Shown: positions 55,301-62,389 of the stretch, piece by piece
Numbering within the stretch: position 1 is the stretch's first letter
How the letters are laid out: each line of letters begins with the position of its first letter
Source of the DNA: Paragorgia papillata
Lineage: Eukaryota > Cnidaria > Anthozoa > Scleralcyonacea > Coralliidae
Direction of reading: 5' to 3'
DNA length: 64,000 nt
Assembly: GCA_035771165.1 (NCBI GenBank)
Contig: JAWNZC010000286.1
Span: 765,001 to 829,000, forward strand
Position numbers and translations under genes: made by a program
Notes under the pieces: generated by a model
What the model was told of the DNA's origin: nothing
The model's database searches: none
What the model saw: the letters and a program-made list of their open reading frames with translations, nothing else

Positions 55301-57252
55301 TCGTTTAGTTCATTTCTGGCTTTTATATTTACATTACTTTGCAATGCCTTTAAACATGAAAAGACATCGCAAAATATGCACATAAAATTACCTTTAATAA
55401 AACAGCAATTAAATTCAGTACAGTCATTTTTGTATAAAGTGTGGATAATTATTTGTATTGGAAACTATGCAATTATCATTAGTGGTATTTTTTAACTTGT
55501 TGTGAAGGGTTTCAGTTTGGGAAAATAAAGTTTAGTTATAAATGATGGGAATATTGACATGCGAAATACTCAGATGCAAAATAGCTATACACTTAATGCC
55601 ACTCATTTTAGAGGACGTCAGATGAGTAGGGGGGTCACAAAAAGTTACCTTTGCATGAGAGGGGACAGAAGAAATTCCCTGTGAATATTAGGGGGGGGGC
55701 TTCCAAAAATGCAGGGAAAAGATTTAAAATCACATACACACACTAAGCAAATTATGAAAGCTCCCTTTTGGATATGTTTTGAAACGGCGTTTCCCACGTC
55801 GCCATGTTTATCGACCACGTGTGAATAAAGTCACCACAATAACACAGTGATGGATCCAGCTTGATCTGGTAGGGGGGCTGCTGCAGGGGCGGATCTAGAA
55901 TTTTTGTAACCTTAGTCAAAGCATTCCTAGGGGGGTCCGGGGGCATGCCCCACCCCCGAATTTTTTTTTGAAATTTGGACCTCTGAAATGGCATTTCCTG
56001 CATTCTGACGGTACTTTGAAGTTTTAAATCGTGTTTTCAAGAGCGCATTTTATCAAACCTGGAAGGTGTAAAATAAATTTAGGGATAAATTAAAGTGGAC
56101 GTTTTATTAGCTTCCTTGTGATACCCTAATAAATTCCATAGACATTAGAAATGTGATTGACATTTTCAATGAAATCCACATCGCATCCCACTGCAGCAAG
56201 GCACTAATTGAGTAATTGGCACCCCCCCCCTGCACCCCCTTGGCCAAGGGCCAGGGGGGTGCGCAACCCCCCGCACCCCCCTGTAAATCTATCACTGCAA
56301 TAACAGCATTCTTGTTTCCAGGCCCTTAACTTGTAAGCGATGTCAAGGTGACGAAACGATCGAAAACAATGCGCCGTTATGTATCTATTTTACATGTATT
56401 ATCCTATTGTAGTTTATCTATAACTATGATTAACACATCTAGATATTGATGAAAACGATCAAAATATTGAACAGAAACCATGTCTCTGGTATCTAAGAAA
56501 ACATGGGTCGCAAGGAAAAGTTGTTCTTTAATTATGGCAATAATGGCAATAAAATGTTTATGGTCGACGACATTTTCAACAGGTCCGTCAGAAACCTGAA
56601 ACCAACTATATTATCGCCCCCTCTAAAATTTTGGATATTCGAGTATTTGACATAGATACAGTAAGAAAGCTTTGGGCCAGAAAACCTGGACCATCTTATA
56701 TTTTACACCCCATTAAAACTAACTTCATTTTCAGCTAGGGCAGGCCATTATATGTCCGGGCCGGCAGTAATTGGCCTTATATTGTTGCGGTTACCCTGCT
56801 GCGATGTTGAGTGTGTTGCTAAATTAAAAAAAAAATTTTTTTGGATATTCATTTTCATTTGTTTTTGTAGATGATCCCATTGTGGAAAAGTTAAGTATTT
56901 AGTGCAATACAGTACAGTAGCTAGGAGTGAGCAATCATCTAGCAAAGCGTACAGTGGCTATTTATAAACCTAAAATGCGGACAAACCGAAATGGAATCTC
57001 AAGGGATTCAAAATGAACGTTTTTCTATTGTTGGCAACTCAGAATTAATGAAAAATGCGGACAAACATGCTGAAATTCACTACACTGACGTCATCCATGC
57101 GGAGCGCTAATGTTTCAGAATAAAAATATGAATGTTCAAACCTGATAAATAATAATCCCATCTAGTTCACAAACTTCATTTTCTGCATCATAGGTTGCAT
57201 TTTTTAGAAGTGCAACAGTCACTGGCATCACAGCAAGGTTCTTCTTAGCTTT
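43239..57252 (-). CDS. RPA2: RPA2, replication protein A 32 kDa subunit (7 exons, first exon not found)
   Basis: Spliced by eye: exons 57142-57252, 52243-52356, 51919-51953, 50790-50943, 50304-50438, 48751-48845 and 43239-43323. All have GT-AG borders, phases agree, and together they give 729 nt (242 aa plus stop). Domain order: linker [22 protein letters not shown] fold (DBD-D) including [32 protein letters not shown] and [14 protein letters not shown] with [15 protein letters not shown]; a Gly-rich linker; and a C-terminal winged helix ending [20 protein letters not shown]. These blocks follow vertebrate RPA2 in order. RPA2 is the middle subunit of the single-strand DNA binding heterotrimer in replication and repair. 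The Ser-rich N-terminus (about 30-40 aa) is absent and may lie past 57252. The introns are full of transposons; the last is 5.4 kb. Confidence 0.93.
43395..43535 (-). repeat. tRNA-derived SINE, copy 1
   Basis: The B box GGGTTCGATTCC reads on the minus strand at 43480-43469, preceded by GTTGCTCAATAGTTGTAGTG (A-box-like). The body AACGACAGCCTGTACAACAA and AGAACTAACAAA is shared with 48575-48710. Confidence 0.78.
43526..43850. repeat. TCTAAAGT satellite, block 1
   Basis: Degenerate tandem TCTAAAGTTTCTAAAGTC units. The same satellite returns at 44446-44798, 45204-45282, 45394-45735 and 48302-48450. Confidence 0.88.
43851..44445 (+). pseudogene. LINE 4: CR1/L2-like 3' end inside RPA2 intron
   Basis: Plus-strand frames read [11 protein letters not shown], then after one shift [19 protein letters not shown], and [15 protein letters not shown] near the end. 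This is the C-terminal block (HITPVLK..L..LPV) of CR1/L2/Rex-type ORF2. The 3' UTR ends AATAAAGTCATTCATTC. It lies antisense to RPA2. Confidence 0.75.
44446..44798. repeat. TCTAAAGT satellite, block 2
   Basis: Continuation of the degenerate TCTAAAGT array after the LINE 3' end. Confidence 0.85.
44799..45203. mobile_element. MITE (GTTACACSATGCGATTTTT ends) with a nested PIF-like MITE
   Basis: TGCTGTTACACGATGCGATT at the left; AAATCGCATGGTGTAACAG at the right. The sequence between is the same family as 45734-45773 plus 48211-48301. It is interrupted by the 44920-45120 element. Confidence 0.78.
44920..45120. mobile_element. PIF/Harbinger-like MITE, TTA duplication
   Basis: 201 bp. AGGCCCGTTTACACGTGCGA at the left; TCGCACGTGCAAACAGGCCT at the right. 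TTA flanks both ends (44917-44919, 45121-45123), the TWA target of PIF/Harbinger. Inserted in the 44799-45203 MITE. Confidence 0.85.
45283..45393. mobile_element. piggyBac-like MITE, TTAA-flanked, copy 1
   Basis: TTAACCCTTTATTGACCAGG at the left; GGCCAATTAAGGGTTAA at the right. The interior GTAAAATCGTCTGGCGTTAG is shared with the copy at 57717-57852. Confidence 0.85.
45394..45735. repeat. TCTAAAGT satellite, block 3
   Basis: Degenerate TCTAAAGT units up to the truncated MITE at 45734. Confidence 0.85.
45840..45936 (+). repeat. LINE-like 3' tail with (ATTC)n
   Basis: TAAATAAAGTTTATTCATTC followed by ATTC units, comparable to the end of LINE 4. No coding part remains. Confidence 0.45.
46233..46488 (+). 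CDS. candidate two-exon membrane microprotein, 59 aa
   Basis: Exon 1 is 46233-46304 (ATG in GGCGATGG context, 24 codons), the intron 46305-46380 (76 nt, GTAAGA...TTCTATTTTTAG) and exon 2 46381-46488 (35 codons plus TGA). Phase 0 at the junction. The product starts [20 protein letters not shown] and has one hydrophobic stretch, [11 protein letters not shown], bounded by Arg on both sides (WRG..., IRRYYLR), like a single-pass membrane peptide. An upstream in-frame ATG at 46194 could add 13 residues. A CRE-like TTGTGACGTA lies near 46125. No family was recognised. Splice signals are strong but coding is unproven. It sits antisense inside the last RPA2 intron and within a TIR element, so it is either a hitch-hiking host gene or part of the element. 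Confidence 0.45.
46855..47063 (+). repeat. 19-bp minisatellite (GGGTGGAGTGGGCAATCTT)
   Basis: About eleven units, and two more near 47367. The reverse-complement array is at 61195-61508, and flanking sequence (47380-47480) is also shared there (61115-61225). Confidence 0.92.
47064..48139. other. interior of TIR element, no gene
   Basis: AT-rich DNA with short frames only. 47380-47480 is homologous in inverse to 61115-61225. Confidence 0.4.
48302..48560. repeat. TCTAAAGT satellite, block 4, decaying to ACAAAG repeats
   Basis: The first 45 bases after the MITE end are nearly the same as those after 45203, so MITE end plus satellite were duplicated together. Confidence 0.8.
48575..48710 (+). 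repeat. tRNA-derived SINE, copy 2
   Basis: B box GGGTTCGAGTCC at 48623-48634. The body CTAACGACAGCTTGTGCAGC, AAGAACTAACAAACG matches copy 1 in inverse. A satellite block abuts the head side of both copies. Confidence 0.78.
48751..48845 (-). CDS. RPA2: RPA2 exon 6 of 7 recovered
   Basis: Acceptor CTCTCTTAG|GTTCTCGAG; donor AACGTTCG|GTATGTCC. Encodes [20 protein letters not shown] and [11 protein letters not shown], the first helices of the winged helix. Leaves 2 nt for the next exon. Confidence 0.9.
48846..49703. other. RPA2 intron, no gene
   Basis: Intronic AT-rich DNA. GAGATTATC / GATAATC inverted blocks near 49580-49690 suggest a small degraded foldback. Confidence 0.4.
49704..50291. mobile_element. 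pogo/Tigger-like MITE in RPA2 intron, TA target
   Basis: CAGTCAAATTCCTATTAAG at the left; CTTAATAGGAGTTTGACTG at the right; TA at 49702-49703 and 50292-50293. 588 bp, with further CCTCTATTAAACGAC-type subterminal repeats. Its right end is 12 nt from the exon at 50304. Confidence 0.82.
50304..50438 (-). CDS. RPA2: RPA2 exon 5 of 7 recovered
   Basis: Acceptor TTTATTCCAG|GCAGCAGC; donor CAAAATACC|GTATGTG. Encodes [20 protein letters not shown] and the Gly/Ser/Asn-rich linker to the winged helix; 45 codons, phase 0 both sides. Confidence 0.9.
50491..50716. repeat. (AAAC)n tract in RPA2 intron (TTTG on the sense strand)
   Basis: AAAC units with AAGA variants every 40-64 bp, filling most of the 351-bp intron. 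Long Lys/Gln/Asn/Thr and Phe/Val/Cys/Leu frames here are artefacts of the repeat. Confidence 0.93.
50790..50943 (-). CDS. RPA2: RPA2 exon 4 of 7 recovered
   Basis: Acceptor CAACACTTAG|GGAAGAC; donor TTGAAGAAG|GTAGGGG. Encodes [20 protein letters not shown] and [20 protein letters not shown], the second half of the OB fold and the trimerisation helix. Confidence 0.95.
51060..51832. repeat. long degenerate (AAAC)n array in RPA2 intron
   Basis: About 770 bp of AAAC units with a longer internal period (AAAGAAGAAAACAAAGAAAC recurs). It fills most of the 975-bp intron, again TTTG on the sense strand. Confidence 0.92.
51919..51953 (-). CDS. RPA2: RPA2 exon 3 of 7 recovered (35-nt microexon)
   Basis: Acceptor ATTTTAG|GAAACACC; donor CAGTTTAG|GTACTG. 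Encodes [11 protein letters not shown] plus 2 nt, joining in phase with the next exon to give FR-EDTYV. Confidence 0.88.
52061..52146. repeat. (GACA)n/(GACG)n microsatellite
   Basis: CAGACAGACGGACGGACGG repeats within an RPA2 intron. Confidence 0.95.
52243..52356 (-). CDS. RPA2: RPA2 exon 2 of 7 recovered
   Basis: Acceptor GTAATAACAG|GTCACATT; donor GATAAACAG|GTAAATG. Encodes [20 protein letters not shown] and [18 protein letters not shown], the first strands of the OB fold; 38 codons, phase 0. Confidence 0.95.
52835..52997. mobile_element. foldback MITE in RPA2 intron
   Basis: GTGTTTTACCAGAGGTTACA at the left pairs with the end ACCCCTGGTAAAACAC; AAACACGAGAG pairs with CTCGGGTGTTT. Confidence 0.75.
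53042..53433. mobile_element. TIR element with internal hairpins
   Basis: GTGTTTAGCATATACCTC at 53042-53059 is matched in reverse at 53417-53433. CGCAGGTGAATAGTGC/GCACTATTCACCTGCG forms an internal hairpin, and TTCACCT repeats follow at 53430-53500. AAAATGGCGGAC is a YY1-like site. Confidence 0.7.
53500..54432. other. RPA2 intron, no gene
   Basis: AT-rich intronic sequence with short frames and A-rich runs (54134-54150). Confidence 0.4.
54433..54608 (-). repeat. dispersed repeat pair member (partner 24540-24716)
   Basis: AACACTACAACCCCTCGCC...TTATATCCTTCGGATAACC...GGAACAATTCAAAATATAG is the reverse complement of 24540-24716. Confidence 0.75.
54692..54897. repeat. foldback, about 205 bp
   Basis: GGGGCAGGGAAGCATTTT pairs with CAGCATTTCCCTGCCC. 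Inner blocks such as GGACTAG and CTAGTCC also pair. Confidence 0.6.
54898..55836. other. RPA2 intron, no gene
   Basis: AT-rich DNA with a G run near 55690-55700; no motif. Confidence 0.4.
55845..56297. mobile_element. hAT-family MITE with perfect 8-bp duplication
   Basis: 453 bp. The left end CAGTGATGGATCCAG and right end (reverse) CAGTGATAGATTTACAG are hAT-type. CAATAACA is repeated exactly at 55837-55844 and 56298-56305. A second hAT-like end, CAGGGGCGGATCTAGA, lies just inside the left end. Confidence 0.88.
56306..57141. other. RPA2 intron, no gene
   Basis: AT-rich; no frame or repeat recognised. Confidence 0.4.
57142..57252 (-). CDS. RPA2: RPA2 exon 1 of 7 recovered (not the first coding exon)
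   Basis: Acceptor ATATTTTAG|AAAGCTAAG; donor TTTATCAG|GTTTGAAC. Encodes [20 protein letters not shown] and [17 protein letters not shown], 37 codons, phase 0. The equivalent of the vertebrate stretch before the OB fold is clear, so an upstream exon with the start codon must exist. Confidence 0.9.
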
Positions 57253-57716
57253 CTAAAATATTGAACGCAAGACGAAAATGAGAAATATTAGTACAGGTAC
57301 ATGCATGTGTCGTATTAAGAAAAACTTTCGAACGTTTCGAGCGAAGGCCCAAATTACAGTGTATTTCAACACTGCTACTACTTTTATTTCACTGTTTGGA
57401 TTAAGAAAAATAAGACAGGTTCTCAAGTAGAAACATTACTAGAAATACATAAACGCTTAACCCCTCGCCCGCTTTCACATGATTTTTTGTAAATACCCCC
57501 TGATCAGAAAACGTTAATGCAACCCCCCTTATACTGTATCTATATATCTGTTGTCAGTTTTAAATGGCTATTTTCCATACTTGCATGGGTTAGCCGGTTT
57601 TTTTACATGATGGAAGCTTTCATGTCACACGATCAAATGCTAGTCCCTTACACTCATTTGTATTTGGGGCATGAAATATAGCCACTCCTGTCAAAATTAT
57701 CAAAATATAGTTTTAA

Positions 57717-57852
57717 CCCTTTACTGGTCACATTTGCCTTTTGGCAACTTATAAATTTTACTCTGGCTAACGCGAGACAATTTTACTCTGGCTAACGCCA
57801 AACGATTTTACTGGTCAAGGGGAGAGCTCCCGGAAACCTGGCCAATAAAGGG
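57717..57852. mobile_element. piggyBac-like MITE, TTAA-flanked, copy 2
   Basis: Inverted relative to 45283-45393: TTAACCCTTTACTGGTCACA at the left, TGGCCAATAAAGGGTTAA at the right. AATTTTACTCTGGCTAACGC is tandemly repeated inside. Confidence 0.85.
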
Positions 57853-57891
57853 TTAATCCTAGTATAATATTTGAAATAAAAAGCTGTTTAA

Positions 57892-58423
57892 AGGGTATTG
57901 GCAATAAAAATTAAGTTTATCTCATTTGAAAGAACTCTTCAAATGGTATAAGAAGACCTTTTACAATTTTTCCGTATCTGTTTTGGTTTTGGAAATATTT
58001 CGACCATACTCAGCGTGCTGTCCGCCATCTTGGAATTATTTTCGATATGCAAAATTATGCATATGACGACATAAGCAGGGTAAAGTGAAATTTTTATCTT
58101 GCCAACCTTATGACATTATGAGCTAGAAACTCGATTTTTTGTTGCGCTATTTCCATTTTAAATTGACCCACAACATTTAAAAAGCCTTCCGTGGAAATTT
58201 GGGCACCCACGGAGTAGTTTCATCAGGTTTACCCTGCTTGTGACGTCACCAATTTCCTAGTTAATTAGACCCAATATTACAACAAGATGGCGGACAGCAC
58301 GCTGTCTTTGGTCGAAATATTTCAAAACACAAGAAAGATACAGAAAAATAATAAAAGGTCTTCTTATACCATTTGACAAGTTCTTTCAAATGAGACAAAC
58401 TTAATTTTTATTGCCAATACCCT
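57892..58423. mobile_element. 532-bp TIR element with YY1-like sites in each arm
   Basis: AGGGTATTGGCAATAAAAAT at the left; ATTTTTATTGCCAATACCCT at the right. Arms of about 145 bp contain GTCCGCCATCTTGG (58020) and AAGATGGCGGAC (58285). No coding frame. Confidence 0.85.
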
Positions 58424-59084
58424 ATATTTTTTAAAGAAAGTGGTAACCAGGAACGAGAAACAAAGAAAAATTTTAGGATGATATTTCGTAGAAAGTATTG
58501 AGATGAACAAAATTGCATGTCGCATCACAGCATATCCTCTCATCTGGATTTCATGATTATCGTTTAAATTGTGAACTAGCTAGAATTAACAATAATTGCG
58601 AATTAACTAATAACTAACCCCCACCCCAACCTCTAACCCTACACGTAACCATAATCCCCCGGCAACCCTAAATTTAACCACAACCTCCGGTAGGCCTAAA
58701 CCAAACCACAACACTCCTGGGAGAAAATTAAAATATTTTTAAATCAAATATTTTTAATAATTCATTTTATTTCAACCCTCAGGGGAGAAAATGCAAATAT
58801 CTTTAAATATTTTTAATGCAAATATTTTTAATAATTCCTTTTTAAGTGAATTTTAAAGTACTAATTCCCACCCCCCAGCAACCCTAAATCTAAACACAAC
58901 TCCCTGGTGGGCATAAAGCCCTAAACCTAACCACAACCGTCCGGGGAGAAACTTCCACCTCTCAGACACCAACATCATGCAACATCCCTAAAAATGCATC
59001 ACAATATTAGGGTTATATTTTACTGTAATTCTTTCTTTCCATGTTTACCAAAAACAAGCAGAGCATCTAAACATATTTGCATTT
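58424..59084. other. AACCCTAAA-like degenerate repeats, no gene
   Basis: 58610-58960 has several AACCCTAAAT/ACCACAAC blocks with CCCCCGGCAACC, a degenerate interspersed repeat, not a telomere array. Confidence 0.45.
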
Positions 59085-59924
59085 TCCAAAGGCATTGAAT
59101 TGATTGAAAACTACTCAAACAACGACCTGGCTGGCTGCCACGGCTATATTTAATTTATGGTATTTCAAATTCCTTTAAACTAATATAACAAAACCAATAT
59201 TTCATTTCGAAATCTGAAGTGCTGAAACTGTTTTCATCTACATGCTAATAAATATTCAACAGCATTTGTACGTTTTACAGAAGAAAAATTACCCCTTTTC
59301 CTATTTTTATGCCAAATCATAGACAAGCTATGCTAAGTTACAAGAGGATAACTCACAGGTCAAAAGCAACAGGCAAGCAAAAAGCAAAAAAAAAACATGC
59401 CGAACGAATATACGTTGAGATAATTTAAGGACAAACAAAATAGAAAACAAAATTAACACTGATAGGATGTAAAATAAACAGGAAAACTCGAAAATTATTG
59501 CTGCTAAAGTTCGTGATACTCTCTATTTATTTTTTTATTAGTCGTGAGCGGGCGGAATCCAAGGCTTTCCTGCAATTTGATTGGCTACGTGAGCGGGCGG
59601 TATTTCACGATATCTTGGACCGCGGTCCAAAAAGTTATTTTTTCCCATTCTGTCATTAAAATTGATCGATTTTCATAACTATTTTGCTTGCCACAGGAAA
59701 ATTATATTGAACAGAGACTACGGGGATGCATATGATTTTGATTATCCAAATGGTTTTGACAACTTCATGTGTAAACAGCGAATTTTAAAAGAAATGCTGG
59801 GAAAACTGTGACGAAGCAAAATTTACGAGCGATATTTATAAACAAAACAGTTTAAAACAGTGGGAAAACATACACAAACTTGTGAACACAGTATTTTGAA
59901 TCACTAAATGAAACTATGTAGAAG

Positions 59925-59955
<31 letters not shown>

Positions 59956-61040
59956 ATACCACGAGAAGATAGAAAAGCTGAAACCTTTTGACACTAAACT
60001 GTCTTTCTTCTGTTATCCAACCGCTATAAAACTAAACAAAACCGCTACAATTCTTTACCTTTTAGTCAAATATTTTCCACATGCCAACCTCATCGTGTCA
60101 TGTCCTTGAAACGTGAAATTACAAATGGCTTACAACAAGCATTTTTGTCTTCAAACTCGAAGAACACACTTTCAATTTTCATACAGTCAGCCAAATATTG
60201 AAAGCGACATTCCAAGCGAACAGCCAAAAACGAGCAAGCGACGAAGAAGAACGGCGAAGAATCATTATCAACTAAACTTTAAAAACACGGACTGCATTTT
60301 GACTTCCCTTAGTAACTAGATCTTCAAGTTTTGAATGTTTTTTTATCACAAAAAAGGTTCCAAGCTTCCTTGTCAGAGTACATGTCGGCAGTTGTTTACG
60401 ACTGTCGAACGATAAACTTTGGACTTTTGAGTATCACGTGAATGTCATCTCGATTACGTAACTTAATGCAATTATGTTAATTTATCTAATTATGTAACAA
60501 AAAAATAAATATGTTATTTACCGGTTTGTTCGGTCCGTATAGAAAAATATTTGCCCTCGGTCTCAAAAATGTCCCTCGGCCTACGGCCTCGGGCCTTTTT
60601 TAAGACCTCGGGCAAATATTTTTCTTACGGACCTCCCAGCCGGTAAATAACATATATATATATATATATTTTAATAATAGCTTATAAACCTTTCGGCTTT
60701 TGCTTTCACGTCCTTTCGAGTTTCGATTTGACGGGCTTTTTTTTACTCAAGATGTTGTTTTACTTTATACGTAAACGTTGATTTGTTTCTGTTCTTTTGA
60801 AAGATAGAATATATAAGTATCCCCAAAACTCCTTTCTCAAGTCTTTTTGTCAAGAATATTTCTGATGCTGTTAGTTCAAATCTTTTTGTCAAGAACTCAG
60901 AATCACGAAATATATTGTTTCTAGTGCCCCACAATCTTTACCGCGCAGGCCCTACCATGCATACAAACAAATATTCAGATCGCTCAAACTGATTCGCATT
61001 TCAACACCCGTCTAAAGTGGACTCCACGCATGTCGAGATT
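59085..61040 (+). repeat. dispersed repeat, copy 2 (inverted to 22120-23010), with insertions
   Basis: 59085-59345 and 60700-60960 match 22120-23010 in inverse orientation. About 1.35 kb between them is extra and includes AT-rich DNA, a (TA)n tract and the foldback at 60511-60653. No gene was recognised in it. Confidence 0.55.
60511..60653. mobile_element. foldback MITE, 143 bp
   Basis: ATGTTATTTACCGG at the left, CCGGTAAATAACAT at the right. GAAAAATATTTGCCCTCGG and AGACCTCGGGCAAATATTT pair. Confidence 0.85.
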
Positions 61041-61090
61041 AGCACTCTCACCGGGCTCCGGGCCATCGGCCCTACGCCCGGGCTCGGGGA
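61005..61090 (+). repeat. core repeat (ACGCGTGTAAA family)
   Basis: CTAAAGTGGACTCCACGCAT and GAGATTAGCACTCTCACCGG; same order of blocks as the 7126 copy, including 35 bases of upstream match. Confidence 0.75.
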
Positions 61091-61114
61091 TTAGACTAGA
61101 AGTTACTATAGCTC

Positions 61115-61508
61115 TTAAGTTCTGCCTCAAATGGGACAAAAACCTTTAGCCTACTCCACAGGCAAATATGTGCAGTCTGTGGCCAATGTGACACTCCCCT
61201 TGCCAACTCCACCCAAGATTGTCCACTCCACCCAAGAATGCCCACTCCACTCACGTTTGCTCACTGCACGCGAGTTTGCCCACTCCACCCAAGATTGTCC
61301 ACTCCACCCAAGTTTGCCCACTCCACCCGAGGTTGCTCACTCCACCCAAGTTTGCCCATGCACTCCACCCAAGATTGCCTACTCCACCCAAGATTGCCCA
61401 CTCCACCCCAAGATTGCCCACTCCACCCAAGAATGCCCACTCCACTCAAGTTTGCGCACTGCACGCGAGTTTGCCCACTCCACCCAAGTTTGCCCACTCC
61501 ACCCGAGT
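61115..61508 (-). repeat. 19-bp minisatellite, second array, with shared flank
   Basis: CCCACTCCACCCAAGATTG units (61195-61508) are the reverse complement of the array at 46855. The flank 61115-61194 is shared with 47400-47480. Confidence 0.92.
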
Positions 61509-61803
<295 letters not shown>

Positions 61804-62389
61804 TATGTATGTAAACCACAACTCTATCCTCAACCAAAAGTGACTGTAAAATACATTTAAAAGAAAATTTAATTCAACCTACAGTACATGTATATGTACA
61901 GTACAGTACAGTACAGACATTAATCGAAAGCCATGTCCGAAGTTCAGAAGTCAATTTGAGCCTTAGTAGTTTCTGGTGTATACATACTGTAAAGTCCAAA
62001 ATTTACAGGGGCCCTTGATACTATAAAAAAAAACATTGCAATTTTGATACAATGCTAGATCAGCCTCATCATTTATAATCCTAAATTCAAATTAAATGCT
62101 GCCATAACCACCCAAAGAATTCACTCCTGGTTTTCAGCATTTACATCATTACACTCTCTCGCTCAATAAAATGCTGCATCCTTACATTACTGTAAAACAT
62201 AGACTGCGAGCCGTCCCTCTATTTTTCTTTTATCCCCTCCCCTTGTCGGCCCCCTTAGCTTGCACCCAACTCACGACTCAAATAAAGGAAAATGGAAAGA
62301 CAGCTTGCAGTCTATATATTATGTACGTAAAAGTTTCAGTGTTTCACTCCCTTTCCTTTTTTACTAAATTCTGACAATGATCCTGATTC
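61804..62389. other. no gene seen
   Basis: AT-rich; TACAGTACAGTACAGTACAG near 61890; short frames only. Confidence 0.4.

Noticed and set aside
58610..58960. Internal telomeric repeat
   Set aside because: AACCCTAAA blocks are too irregular and mixed with other sequence to be TTAGGG arrays.
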